64,000 bases of DNA. It comes from Turbatrix aceti. Its lineage: Eukaryota > Nematoda > Chromadorea > Rhabditida > Panagrolaimidae. Within the stretch, counting starts at the first letter, position 1; each line of letters starts with the position of its first letter. The position numbers and the translations under genes are program-made. Below, in pieces: positions 10,287 through 20,155 of the stretch. Location of the stretch: the NCBI GenBank assembly GCA_963969345.1, contig OZ017767.1:6042739-6106738 (forward strand). The letters run 5' to 3'. The notes below the pieces were generated by a model, which worked only from the letters and a program-made list of their open reading frames with translations, was not told the origin of the DNA and searched no databases.

Positions 10287-13200
10287 TCACAAGTCCTGGC
10301 TGAACTCTGCTTCGCGAAGAATCGCTACAATCTGGAAAACAAAGTCTGTGTAGTGCTGAACGTAACTCCAACCCCCAACGTACCGAGTTTCGATGATTTC
10401 CGTCGGCCATCACGACAGGTGTCTTGTTCTCAGCGGTTCGCGCGTTGATGTTGGCACCTTTCTGGACGAGCACTCGGACGACGTCGCGCTTGCCTCTCAG
10501 ACAAGCCAGGTGCAGTGGGGTCTGACCGTTGTTGTCCGGAACGCTTATTTCGCAATTTTTGTGCTGAAAATTATTGTCTCATTATGTGACAAAATGAATC
10601 ATGTGAAACGGTTGAAAAAAAACCCCTAATACCTCCGTAATAGTCCTCGCGCATGCAGCATTACCGGAAAACGCAGCATAGTGCAGGGGCGTCTGTCCAA
10701 GTCTATCCACGACGTTCACCGAAAAGTTTAGGTCGTCAATCATGACTTTGACAGTGGCGGTTTGGCCGGCGGCACAGGCGTAAAACAGAGGGGTTCTGAA
10801 AAAAACAATATATCAGTGATTGGCTAAGCGGCAACAAACCGATCAAAATTGTCGACTTCGTTTTTGTCAGCGAGCGCGGTCTGAAAGTACCGTATCAACT
10901 CGGTGTGTCCCGCACCGGCTGCCAGATGACTTGGCGTCGCGCCATCCTGATCGCGATCAGACAGTGACCAGCCCTGTTGAACCAGAATCTTGGCAATTGA
11001 CAGATTCCCAACCTGAGCCGCCAGGTGAAGGGCGGTTGACAGGTACTCGTCCCACGCGCGACGGTCGATTTCCGTTGCTTTGTTTGCGAGCATCCAGAGC
11101 ACAGCCTGCTCATTCTGCGCGAGCACTGCCCACATGAAGCAGCATCGATTTCTGCGATCTTTGAGATCCTAAAACACTTTGAATGAATAGAAAAATACAG
11201 TAATAAAAAATTTGCACAAAAAAATTTCAAAAAAAAACAATGATAAAATTTGAAAGTGAAATTTTGGGTCTCGAACAGAATTTTCTTGTTTGTGGGTAAC
11301 AAAGAAGATCCTGCTGAACGCGGCAATTTTTCAACTTTATCATCGTTTTTCTTCTGATTTTGCATTATTTTTCTTTCGTTCTCGTTTCGACCTTCTTGGT
11401 TTTGCATGTCGCCGTTCTACTATCCTTGAAGCTTGGTCTAATTGCCTAGTTTGTGTTGCGCGCTGTCATCTTGCTGCTGATCATGTTGAGATTTGCTTCG
11501 TTTTCGTTTCGTCGACGACGCAGTTTGTTTCTCTTTATCCCTAGTGGTACCTGCGATTGATTTGCTTATCATCCATGTTGTTGCAGGGGTAGTAGGGCCG
11601 CACGCGATGCTGCGTCCGCGTAAGCCATCGAAAAAAGAACACAAAGGCATCGTTATCTGCGTCAATTCCAAGTACGGACGCATTCTCTGCGAGCGTACAA
11701 TCACCGATCCCGGAATCGTCGTCTACTTCAACCGCGATACGATCGTCAACGGCACACCGCTTCACCTGCTCAATTCTGACATATCGCAGGTCATTCCGTC
11801 CGGTACAATCGTCGATTTCAAGGTTCACTATGACTTTCCGTCTCAGACGTCCTGGCTAGCGCCACAACGCTACGCCACTGCCATGGGATACCTAGTTTCC
11901 GTCATCAAGTTCGGTAAGTCTCGTTTTTACTGAAAGGTGGAGAAAAGGGACAGTTTTGGCTTTTTCAGACTCGAACAAGCTGGCCCAAGTCATGTACCAG
12001 GACCTCGTTGTCATGAACCGCCGATCGGACGATGTGACTCTTGCGAATAACGGCCCCGGACGATACGACACTTACATTCATCCTACCGTATGCCTTTCCC
12101 CTAAAACCGAAAACCGTCTCATCTCTGGCGAAGAAATTGAAGTTCGAATGGTTGGTTTGAGATTTTCGATAAAAAATTTGGGTTTTAACGCGAAAGAAAA
12201 CCACAATTACGTGTTTTTGCGAAAAAAACAACAAAAAAAGTACTGTTTGATTTAAAAAAGTGATTTTTTAAAATTTAATCATAAATATGGCCTAAATTTT
12301 GAAAAACACAAAAAACTGCGAAAAAAAAACACAAAAATCGTGTACCCGAATTTCCGGGTTTTTTTGCAACACAGCATCTAACCCGTCTTGTTTCTAGAAC
12401 TTCATCTACTCGCAGCTGACTCAACGCGGCCGCACGCTGCAATCTGTCATCTGCCCGACTCCGCGATTTCTACGCAAGAAGATTCCAACGCCGTACACGT
12501 GTCTATCGTTTCAGCCTCTTTCGACGACCTCCACCATCTATGCCCGTCTCGTAGCCGTCGGTGTCAAAACCGTCAGATTCGATACTGTCGGTGACGTCAT
12601 CGGCAGCTGCAGGTCGCTCAACTCGTACCCGATTGAGGTGGTCATGGATCGCGACCTCTTTGACGTCTTTGTGTGTAAAAAGAAGAACGTGAGTTGAACC
12701 CAATGTCTCGACACGAAATTGTTTCCTGGGCTGTTTTTAGGAATCCGAGAACATCATCAACGCGAACCGTCTGATCGGTGAAGTTTTCCAAGTCGGCATC
12801 GTGGTCAACGTTTCGTCCGACAAGTGTCGTTACCGCGGCTTCTGTGCCTACTACGTAGCCCCCCACCGCATGCCGACGACTCCGACGGTCCGGCTTCCCC
12901 GAATGAAGACCGCTTCGCACTGCGTATCCCCCGATTCGGACGTTTCGATCTGACAAGTGCCCCTTTTTTTTCTCCTCTAACCCATTTGCCCTGGGAGCCG
13001 ATGTCTTCCAGCGACGACGGCACCTGGGTTTTGCAGTTTTGTTTTTTGTTAATTGATTGATTGATTTGCAGCCAAAAGGTAGCGACTGACTTACGACTGT
13101 CTTGGACGCCTTTAGGATGGCCTCGAGGGTCTTGACGCACGATTGGGCCGCGTAGTGCGCGGGACTCGCTCCGTACTGGTCCTTGGTGTCGTTTTTGCAG

Positions 13201-14591
13201 TTGTGCTGGATGAGCAGCTCGGCCGCTTCGATTCGGCCCATCGCAGCCGCGTAGTGCAGAGGAGTTCGCTTTTTGGTATCGAAGAGCTGAAAATTGGTGT
13301 TGGCGAGTCCAAAAATGGGGGATCGGCGTTTTTTCTTCGTTTATAAACGAAAACAAACAATTTTTAAATTTCGTTAGAAAAATCGAACAAACGCGGATAT
13401 TTTTGACCGTTTTCGCGAACGAACATTGAACAGATTTTTTTCTTTCCCCGTGCAAAATTTCGCACAATTGACACAATTTTGAGTTTTTCAATTTTTTTTT
13501 GTTTTTTCCACATTTTTTTCTTTTTGAATAACATTTTCCGACATTTTTTTGGCTAAATTTGATAAATGTTATTTGCCTTTTTTTATCAAATAACAAAAAT
13601 TTTGACACCGTTACCCAAATTTTATCCCAATTTTTGTTCGTTTTATCTGTTCAAAAAAATTTGACTTTGTTCGCGAACATAAATTGAAAAAAATCAGTTC
13701 GCGGACGAACACGAACAAAAAAATCCAAATTTGTTCGCCCAACTTTGATGAGAACTCACATTGTTGGGCACAGTCGGCAACACGTCCAGAAAAATGCGCA
13801 GAGCCTCCATGTTGTTCGCCAGCACGGCCAGGTGGACAGGTGACTGCCCCAGGTTGTTCCGCATGCCCATGATGTGGCCGCTCTTCAGGGCGAGGAGTCG
13901 GACCGCGTCCGTGGCAAACGGCGCTCCGGTGGCGTACATGATCGCCGTCTGGCCCATCGCGTCTTTTTGATCATCGGCGAAGAGGCGGCTTTCCAGAATC
14001 TCTTCGATCACCTCCGTGCTCCCGTTTTGCGCTGCGTAGTGCAACGGCGAGCGATTGTACTTGTCGCGAACTCTCCCGAGCTTCAGGTGAAGATTCTGGA
14101 TGTCGGACTGGGAAAGGTGGGGTTTGGCAAAAAGTTCGTTCATTAGCATCTGCAAAAATGAACGGGTTTTGGAATCTTAGAAATTTATTTGGGGAACCGA
14201 AACCGACCTTGAAGATCTTGGCCTTCTTATGCACAGCCGCCAGGTGAAGCGGAGTCACGCCAAACTTGTCTTGCTCGAAGACGACGTGGCTGGGGTGTTC
14301 ATGCGCTAGGAGGTACTTCATGCAGCTCAGCGCCGAGCTCTTGGTCGCCCAGTGCAGCAGACCGCGGCCGTTGGCGTCCTTGTCACGCAGAGAGAGTCCC
14401 CGACGCAGCAGCAGGTCAAGCACCTTCGCGCGATCCACGCTGATTGCGCAGAACGCGAGCGACTGACCGAGCACGTTGCGCAGGGAAGCGAATTCGCTGG
14501 GCCGTACCTCGGCGAGCTTTTTCTCCACCACGCCGTGCTCGGCGTCGACGATGAGCGCCGCCAGGTAGTTGAAGTCCACGTTGTGCGACAT
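10287..14591 (-). CDS. Inversin/MLT-4-like ankyrin-repeat protein
   Basis: Seven exons, 14591-14208, 14149-13760, 13286-13095, 11168-10840, 10795-10633, 10563-10384 and 10331-10287, all in frame, give 560 residues made almost wholly of ankyrin repeats. Visible repeat cores include FGVTPLHLAAVHKKAKIFK, NRSPLHYAAQNGSTEVIEE, GQSPVHLAVLANNMEALRI, KRTPLHYAAAMGRIEAAEL, DGATPSHLAAGAGHTELIR, GQTPLHYAAFSGNAACART and GQTPLHLACLRGKRDVVRV. The DRRN....MWAV unit and overall repeat run resemble inversin, whose C. elegans homolog MLT-4 is needed for moulting; that assignment is an inference from repeat order and not a proven match. The C-terminus ends soon after the last repeat (IVAILREAEF), so the IQ motifs of vertebrate inversin are absent. 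Ankyrin repeats bind proteins. The fourth exon is reached over a 1.9 kb intron that contains another gene; the phase-0 junction (ASKTV then DLKDRRNR) supports a single transcription unit. Confidence 0.85.
11607..12953 (+). CDS. Unrecognised protein, nested gene
   Basis: Four exons, 11607-11913, 11969-12150, 12398-12688 and 12741-12953, keep frame (993 nt) and encode 330 residues. All introns have GT donors and TTTCAG, TTCTAG or TTTTAG acceptors. The protein starts MLRPRKPSKKEHKGIVICV and shows two similar-looking beta-rich halves: GRILCERTITDPGIVVYFNR with SGTIVDFKVHYDF, and a later VGVKTVRFDTVGDVIGSC with GIVVNVSSDKCRYRGF. There is no signal peptide or transmembrane segment. The Gly-(I/V)-VVxF pattern with short strands is reminiscent of small OB/cold-shock-like barrels, but I cannot assign a family. 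The whole gene lies inside the third intron of the ankyrin gene on the opposite strand. A TGTTGCAG acceptor precedes the ATG by 20 bases, suggesting a spliced leader or a 5' UTR intron. Confidence 0.8.
13305..13745. repeat. TTCGCGAA-rich dispersed element, intron copy 1
   Basis: Intron 2 of the ankyrin gene is filled by an AT-rich block with repeated GTTCGCGAAC and GAACGAACA boxes at both ends and a common core (TCAAATAACA.AATTTTGACACCGTTA). The same core and boxes recur near 61.8 kb and 63.8 kb, with related boxes near 62.9 kb and 55.1 kb. It has no coding capacity, which points to a non-autonomous MITE-like element. Confidence 0.65.
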
Positions 14592-14969
14592 GCGCGGATC
14601 CGGGGGCTGCGCAATTAGTAATTACGCGTTCCTATCGATCGGCGGGGGGTTAACAAACCAGGAAATCAATCGCCGCGGTTTTGTCTCCGGGAGTTTGTTC
14701 TGGTTTGCATTCCTGCATGAATTGACTGACGCCCACCCTGCTCGATGGAACGTGAACACAAATAATTCTTGCGTGATTTGTTTTCATTGGTTAATAAATT
14801 ACATTTCGATCGCAAAGGAGGTTCAGACGAGTGTTAGACTTTTTTCGATCGTCCCAGACCATCTGTTCTCCCACTAAAATGCAAACCCCAAAGATGTCCT
14901 AGATTTTCAACTGTGTATATATATTTCTATTTATTCGCGATTGAAGAGCATTGGCAGTAGGTACAACTT
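14592..14969. other. Upstream region of the ankyrin gene and 3' region of MSP gene a
   Basis: The minus-strand ankyrin gene starts at 14591, so this interval is its upstream region; MSP gene a ends at 14970 on the same strand. A long minus-strand pyrimidine-poor stretch and TATATATATT at 14915-14925 are visible. No further gene. Confidence 0.4.
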
Positions 14970-15404
14970 TCAAGGGTTATACTCGATAGGGAGGTTCTTG
15001 CGGCGGACCATTCCGTCTCCCTGGAACCATTCACGGCGGAACTGCTTGGCGGCTCCGTCGGGAGTGTTGGTCCATTCAACGGTGATACGGTCGTTGTTCG
15101 TGTCCTCAGCGCCGAACTGGAAAGCGTCGCAGGAGACGGCAACGAGGACGGATTCCTTGGGGTCCAGGACACCGCACGGGGGATCGACTCCGAGACGCTT
15201 CATGTTGGTCGTCTTGAAAGCCCATCCGATACGGTGGCCGCCAGAGTTGATCACCTGGAACCGAGTGCACCTGTGTCCTAAGGTCGCCAGGTCATCCGGG
15301 GAACTCACCTTGATGTGGTAGGTGTGCTTGTCGTCGTAGGGCGCGTTGAAGACGACCTTGGCGTTGGGCTGGGTGGTAATGTCACCGGGAGGGACGGTTG
15401 CCAT
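14970..15404 (-). CDS. Major sperm protein, copy a
   Basis: Two exons, 15404-15309 and 15254-14970, with a phase-0 intron after HTYHIK, give 126 residues of a standard-length MSP (start [12 protein letters not shown], end [13 protein letters not shown]). MSP is the nematode sperm cytoskeletal protein; its immunoglobulin-like fold forms dimers and filaments that drive amoeboid crawling, and released MSP signals to oocytes. This copy differs from the other two at the N-terminus (MATVPP instead of MAQS.PP) and has His for Arg in [10 protein letters not shown]. The intron is 54 nt, a multiple of three, and has no stop codon, so an unspliced transcript would still encode a full protein with an 18-residue insert. 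Confidence 0.95.
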   Translation of the reverse strand: MATVPPGDITTQPNAKVVFNAPYDDKHTYHIKVSSPDDLATLGHRCTRFQVINSGGHRIGWAFKTTNMKRLGVDPPCGVLDPKESVLVAVSCDAFQFGAEDTNNDRITVEWTNTPDGAAKQFRREWFQGDGMVRRKNLPIEYNP

Positions 15405-15932
15405 GGCGGAAGAGGAGGGAGGAAGGAAAGAAAAGAAAGAAGGAGAAGAACAGACGACTCCAGGAACTGGGCGCTGATGGCTTGGCCGCCGAGAAAATTT
15501 CTTTTATCCGTTTTTCAAGATTTTTTTCATGTTAATTCTAGCCGTGAACTGGATTTCCCGTCGCGAATCCGAATGAAAAGATGCTTTGTCATCAGATTTG
15601 GTTCATAGAAAACGGATATTCATGGTTGCGATTTTATTTTTTTCGGCCTGACAGGAGTTATCACTCGAACCCTGGAATCCGAGGAAGTATCGAGATTTCA
15701 AGCGATTTTGTCAAATTTAATGGCTTGAAAAATTGACTACGGAGTATTTGACGTCAAGTCGAGTTTATTTACTGTTTCATGCAATTTTTGTCACAATGGA
15801 TTTTTTTAGTTCAATGAAAAAATTTTGAAGTCGTCCGCCCCCTATACCGCAAACATAAAACGTTTCAACTTTTCTATATTTTCATTATATATTTTTTTCG
15901 CTTATACATGGCACAATGGATAGCTCGATTGA
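15405..15932. promoter_or_regulatory. Upstream region of MSP copy a, duplicated in copy b
   Basis: The segment 15455-15610 is closely matched by 16420-16570 upstream of MSP copy b (shared blocks GACGACTCCAGGAACTGG, CATGTTAATTCTAGCC and CATCAGATTTGGTTCATAGA). On the minus strand it includes GGATAAAAG, a GATA-type core. C. elegans MSP promoters are known to carry GATA sites bound by ELT-1; that this block acts in the same way is inference. The remaining part (15620-15932) shows nothing coding and contains the 3' region of copy b. Confidence 0.5.
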
Positions 15933-16367
15933 TCAAGGATTGTACTCGATAGGGAGGTTCTTGCGGCGGACCATTCCGTCACCCTGGAACCATTCGCGGC
16001 GGAACTGCTTGGCAGCTCCGTCGGGAGTGTTTGTCCATTCAACGGTGATACGGTCGTTGTTGGTATCTTCCGAGCCGAACTGGAAGGCGTCACAGGAGAC
16101 GGCAACGAGGACAGATTCCTTGGGGTCCAGAACACCGCACGGGGGATCGACTCCGAGACGCTTCATGTTGGTCGTCTTGAAAGCCCATCCGATACGACGG
16201 CCACCAGAGTTGATCACCTGAAACCGATCACCTGTGTCCTAAGGCCACCAGGTATCCGGGGAACTCACCTTGATGTGGTAGGTGTGCTTGTCGTCGTAGG
16301 GCGCGTTGAAGACAACCTTGGCGTTGGGCTGGGTGGTGATGTCACCGGGAGGGATGGACTGGGCCAT
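15933..16367 (-). CDS. Major sperm protein, copy b
   Basis: Two exons, 16367-16269 and 16217-15933, separated by a 51 nt intron at the same phase-0 position as copy a, encode 127 residues ([13 protein letters not shown] to LPIEYNP), the usual MSP length. The intron has an in-frame TAG, so retention would truncate the protein. The sequence is nearly identical to copies a and c from [13 protein letters not shown] to the end, with FGSEDTNND where copy a has FGAEDTNND. Its upstream block matches copy a, and its 3' flank (ATACATGGCACAATGGATAG) matches copy c, so the array grew by tandem duplications of different extent or by gene conversion. Function as for copy a: sperm motility cytoskeleton and oocyte signal. 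Confidence 0.95.
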
Positions 16368-17031
16368 GGCGGAAGAGAAGGGGAGAAAAAAGGAAGCCGA
16401 AGAAGAACAGACGACTCCAGGAACTGGACGCTGATGTCTTGGACGCCGAAAAAATTGCTTTTATCCACTTTTCGAGATTTTCTTTGCATGTTAATTCTAG
16501 CCATTGGAACTGGATTTCCAGTCGTGAATCCAAATGAAAAGATGCTTCGTCATCAGATTTGGTTCATAGAATGCAAAAAAAATATTTTTGGAATATTCAT
16601 TGTTGCGATTTTTGTATTGCTTCGAATGCGAGCGAGTATCGGCAAAGCGAAGCATGCTTTCAAATTTTTTTGGCAGTTCTAATATTCGCGGAATTTTGAT
16701 CCGGTCAGTTCATTTGGCATTCGAATATTAGTAGCCTCTGATATGAGTTCTGTGCAACGGAATTTCCATAAGTCAGTGAGATGAGCTTGCATTTTCCCTT
16801 CGTCGTCTAGGAACACTTCGTGTCTCTGTGTTCCTCTCCTCCTACGTGAAAAGACAAGTTCTTCTCATTCATCGTCCTCCTACGAGGAGCTATTAGAATT
16901 TTTCCAGTTTCATCGAACCTCGCTTTGCTACGTACTTTTCAGCAACCCATCCGGATGCCAACGTTTCAATTTTTCTATATTTTTATTTATTTTTTTTCGC
17001 TTATACATGGCACAATGGATAGTTCGATTGA
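16368..17031. promoter_or_regulatory. Upstream region of MSP copy b
   Basis: Bases 16420-16570 repeat the conserved block found upstream of copy a, including a GATA-type core on the minus strand. The rest is unique AT-rich sequence; 16965-17031 repeats the 3' flank of copy b. No coding sequence supported. Confidence 0.5.
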
Positions 17032-17465
17032 TTAAGGGTTGTACTCGATAGGGAGGTTCTTGCGGCGGACCATACCGTCACCCTGGAACCATTCACGGCG
17101 GAACTGCTTGGCGGCTCCGTCGGGAGTGTTTGTCCACTCAATGGTGATACGGTCGTTGTTCGTGTCTTCGGCTCCGAAGTTGAAAGCGTCGCAGGAGACG
17201 GCAACGAGAACGGATTCCTTGGGGTCCAGGACACCGCACGGGGGATCGACGCCGAGACGCTTCATGTTGGTCGTCTTGAACGCCCATCCGATACGACGGC
17301 CGCCAGAGTTGATCACCTGAAACCAATGGACATGTGTGGGGTGGTGAGAAGTCACCTGGAACTCACCTTGATGTGGTAGGTGTGCTTGTCGTCGTAGGGC
17401 GCGTTGAAGACGACCTTGGCGTTGGGCTGGGTGGTGATGTCACCGGGAGGCACGGACTGGGCCAT
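17032..17465 (-). CDS. Major sperm protein, copy c
   Basis: Two exons, 17465-17367 and 17316-17032, with a 50 nt intron at the conserved position, encode 127 residues ([13 protein letters not shown] to LPIEYNP). It carries [17 protein letters not shown], small differences from copies a and b. It lacks the upstream block that copies a and b share; its upstream 100 bases are A/G-rich on the plus strand with long A runs. This is the most divergent copy upstream and probably under separate control, although the protein is functionally equivalent: filament-forming sperm motility protein. Confidence 0.95.
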
Positions 17466-17770
17466 GACGAAAAAAAGCCGAACGAAGAAGAAAAAAAAAG
17501 AGGAAGAAAAAAAACGCGAAACCCGAAGGAAACGATGACTGTTGCAAAGTTGTTCTGCGTTTTATATACTTTTTGAAGCGCGCATGGTAATTTTCGGTTT
17601 TGAATAGGCATTCTCACGTAGAACATAATTTTTTGGTTATTTTCCGTTTTCTCATGTTTTTAAAACTATGTTAGCCAATTTACTGTCACCACAGGTAACT
17701 CCAAACTAATAATAAAAACAAGATCCGTGGATTACACAAAATTGAATTCGACTGAACTCTGACAATGAGG
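17466..17770. other. Spacer between MSP copy c and the aldehyde dehydrogenase gene
   Basis: About 300 bases between a minus-strand stop codon (ALDH) and the next minus-strand start (MSP copy c). It must contain the ALDH 3' UTR and the MSP promoter. No element recognised. Confidence 0.4.
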
Positions 17771-19481
17771 TTAATGGGAGTTTTCAGAATTGTTGAGAGT
17801 ACGCTTGTACACGGTTTTTTCGGTGGTGAAAGTGTCAAAGCCGAGCTTGCCGGTGTACCTTCCCATGCCGCTGGTGCCGACACCGCCGCGGGGCATGGTG
17901 TCAACTCCGAGGTGTTTGAAGCAGTCGTTTACGTTTACGGCAGATGCGGGGACCGCCTCGATAAACTTTTTGATCTTGGCTTCGTCGTTCGTGAAAAGAT
18001 ACGCGGCGAGCGGCTTTTCACCTGTCTTGACGTGGAACAGGGCCTCGTCAAAGTGATTCACGGTCAGAATGGGCAGAAAGGGACCAAAGATTTCCTCCTG
18101 CATGAGCGAGTCTTCCTTGCGCGCTGCCAGGATGTGGGGGCCGATGTAGAGGTCGTCGCGGTCGTTGTCGCTGCCGTGGCGAACCAGAACGCTGGCTTTC
18201 GAAGTTCCCAGGTAATTTACCAGACGGCTAAAAAAATATTTTATTGACAAAAGTTGGCAGATTGCCAGAAAGTGTTTCTCACTCGAAATGACGGTCATTG
18301 ATGATCCTGGAGTACTGAGTATTAGCCTTCGGGTCTTCGCCGTAGAGTTCGCAGAGGACATCCTCAAGAGCATCAACGAGAGCGGGTTGGATTTGCTCCG
18401 TGGTCAGGATGTAATCCGGGGCCACGCAGGATTGACCGGCGTTGAGCCATTTGCCCTCAGCAATGCGCTTTGCAGCTACGTAGGGGTCGGCGTCTTTCAG
18501 AACCACGGCTGGGCTGAAAAACCAAAATAAGGAATAGGTGATAATTTTAATTTTTTAAATAAAATGTTTACAAAAAAAATACGACGCCAAAAAAATACGG
18601 AATCTTCAAAAAATCAAAAATCATTTTATACATTGATCCAAAAAAAATTTGCTTTTCAAAAATTGTCACAATGGCAACGTTTGTTTCGGCACTTTTAAAG
18701 GTGATAACATTTTATTGTATATGTTTTTTTCGGATTCCCCATCAAAAATTAAGGTAAAAACTTTTTGGAAAAATTTCATGAAAAAATTTCAATAAATTAT
18801 CTGACACATTTTTTGTAAATCCTCAGAAACTCACCACTTTCCACCGACTTCAATTGTGACCGGAGTCAGATACTGCGCGGCAGCAGCGGCCACTTTCTTC
18901 GCACCAAAAATAGATCCCGTGTACATGATGTGGTCGAACTTCTCCTGCAGCAACTCGGAAACCTCAGCGTAGTCGCCCTGAACGACGGTGATATACTGTG
19001 AGTCGAAATACTTGGCAATGAGTCCATCGATGACGTCAGCCGTGTACGGGGAGATTTCGGAGGGCTTGACGATGCAGGTATTTCCCGCTGCAATGATCGG
19101 CACGAGAGGCCAGAAAATCATGAGAACAGGATGATTCCAGGGCGTGATGAGGAGCACGACGCCCTTTGAATCCCGCACGACAGAGACCTTAGCGTCATCC
19201 GGGATCGCGGCATGGGTCGTGTCGATGCCGTAGGGGCTAGCCCACGTATCGATGTTCGCGAGGTAAAAATCCACCTCGTGAATGATGCAGTCGACCTCGG
19301 CGCTCTCCGTCACCTCAGCGTGTCGCTGGAGATCCTTGTTCACGCCGATCTCGAGCATTTTTTTGTTGTCAACGAGCAACTTGCGGAGCGTCGAGAGCTG
19401 AGCCTTTCGGAATTCCACGCTTCTCGTCGCTTCCGAGTTGTAAAAATCGCGTTGCGCACCAACGATAGCATGGATCGACAT
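17771..19481 (-). CDS. Class 3 aldehyde dehydrogenase
   Basis: Three exons, 19481-18835, 18513-18283 and 18227-17771, joined in phase 2 twice, give 444 residues. The enzyme oxidises aldehydes to carboxylic acids with NAD(P)+. Catalytic residues are in place: Glu211 in TIEVGGKCPAVV, reconstructed over the first junction, and Cys245 in NAGQSCVAPDY, at almost the numbering of rat ALDH3A1 (Glu209, Cys243). Also seen are the cofactor-side TPWNHPV segment, MYTGSIFGAKK and the EEIFGPFLPI motif. The C-terminus lacks the hydrophobic anchor of the microsomal fatty aldehyde dehydrogenase ALDH3A2, so a soluble enzyme is expected. C. elegans alh-4/alh-5 are of this class; which one is orthologous is not determinable here. 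An acceptor (TTTTTTCCAG) lies 14 bases before the ATG, as for a trans-spliced leader. The first intron carries a repeat fragment. Confidence 0.95.
18660..18830. repeat. Partial copy of the 53 kb palindromic element, in ALDH intron 1
   Basis: The segment reads TGGCAACGTTTGTTTCGGC, then a T-rich stretch, CGGATTCCCCATCAAAAA and AACTTTTTGGAAAAATTTC. The right arm of the palindrome at 53.06-53.70 kb has TGGCAACATTTGTTTTGGC, CGGATTCTCCATCAAAAA and CAACTTTTTGGCAAAATTTC in the same order. It is degenerate and lacks part of the arm. Confidence 0.6.
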
Positions 19482-20127
19482 TTTTGTAGACCTTCTGGAA
19501 AAAAAAAGAACGATCAGAATGCTGTTCGATTTTGGAACGCGACAGACAATAAACACGTAAACAGAAAAATACAGGGTCGATTATGTTTAATCGCCTTACG
19601 CGGCGCTATTTTTGGTCCTCAGCTGGCGTGAAATCCTGGTTGTCGGAAATGTCCGGGTTAGTAGACCACTGACTGGTGTTCAAACGTTCAAACAAGAAAT
19701 ATTGGTGAGCAAAATAAATTTTTTTTTTGCATTTTTAAAAATCGATTTTTGATACAGTAAAGACCAAAGAATTACAGCAGCGGCCTTTCTGTAAAAACCA
19801 CGAAGTTCAAAATGCCACAACCTTTTCCAGACGCGTCAATTTTTCCTTAAAGCCCAAAAAAGTTAACGTCACAGTGACGAAAAAGACGACCGCATCCGCG
19901 TTCACCGAGAATTCCATAATCGCCACAACCTCCACCCGCAGGCAGCACCAAAGAACGCGGAGAATTGAGTGCTGTGCTTTGTGAGTTTCTAAAGAATCGA
20001 ATAGAAATCGCTGGCGTCGAAAGAGACTGCTCGGGTCGGCAGGAACAATGGAAAAACGAAAACGAACAAAAAACGTGAAAATCACCTGCTTACGCGAAGT
20101 AGTACGTTATAACTTATAACAGAGGGG

Positions 20128-20155
20128 CCAACCAACCAACCAACCAACCAACGCA
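20128..20155. repeat. CCAA simple repeat
   Basis: About six tandem copies of the tetranucleotide CCAA (CAACCAACCAACCAACCAAC). It is a short microsatellite of no evident function. Confidence 0.8.
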
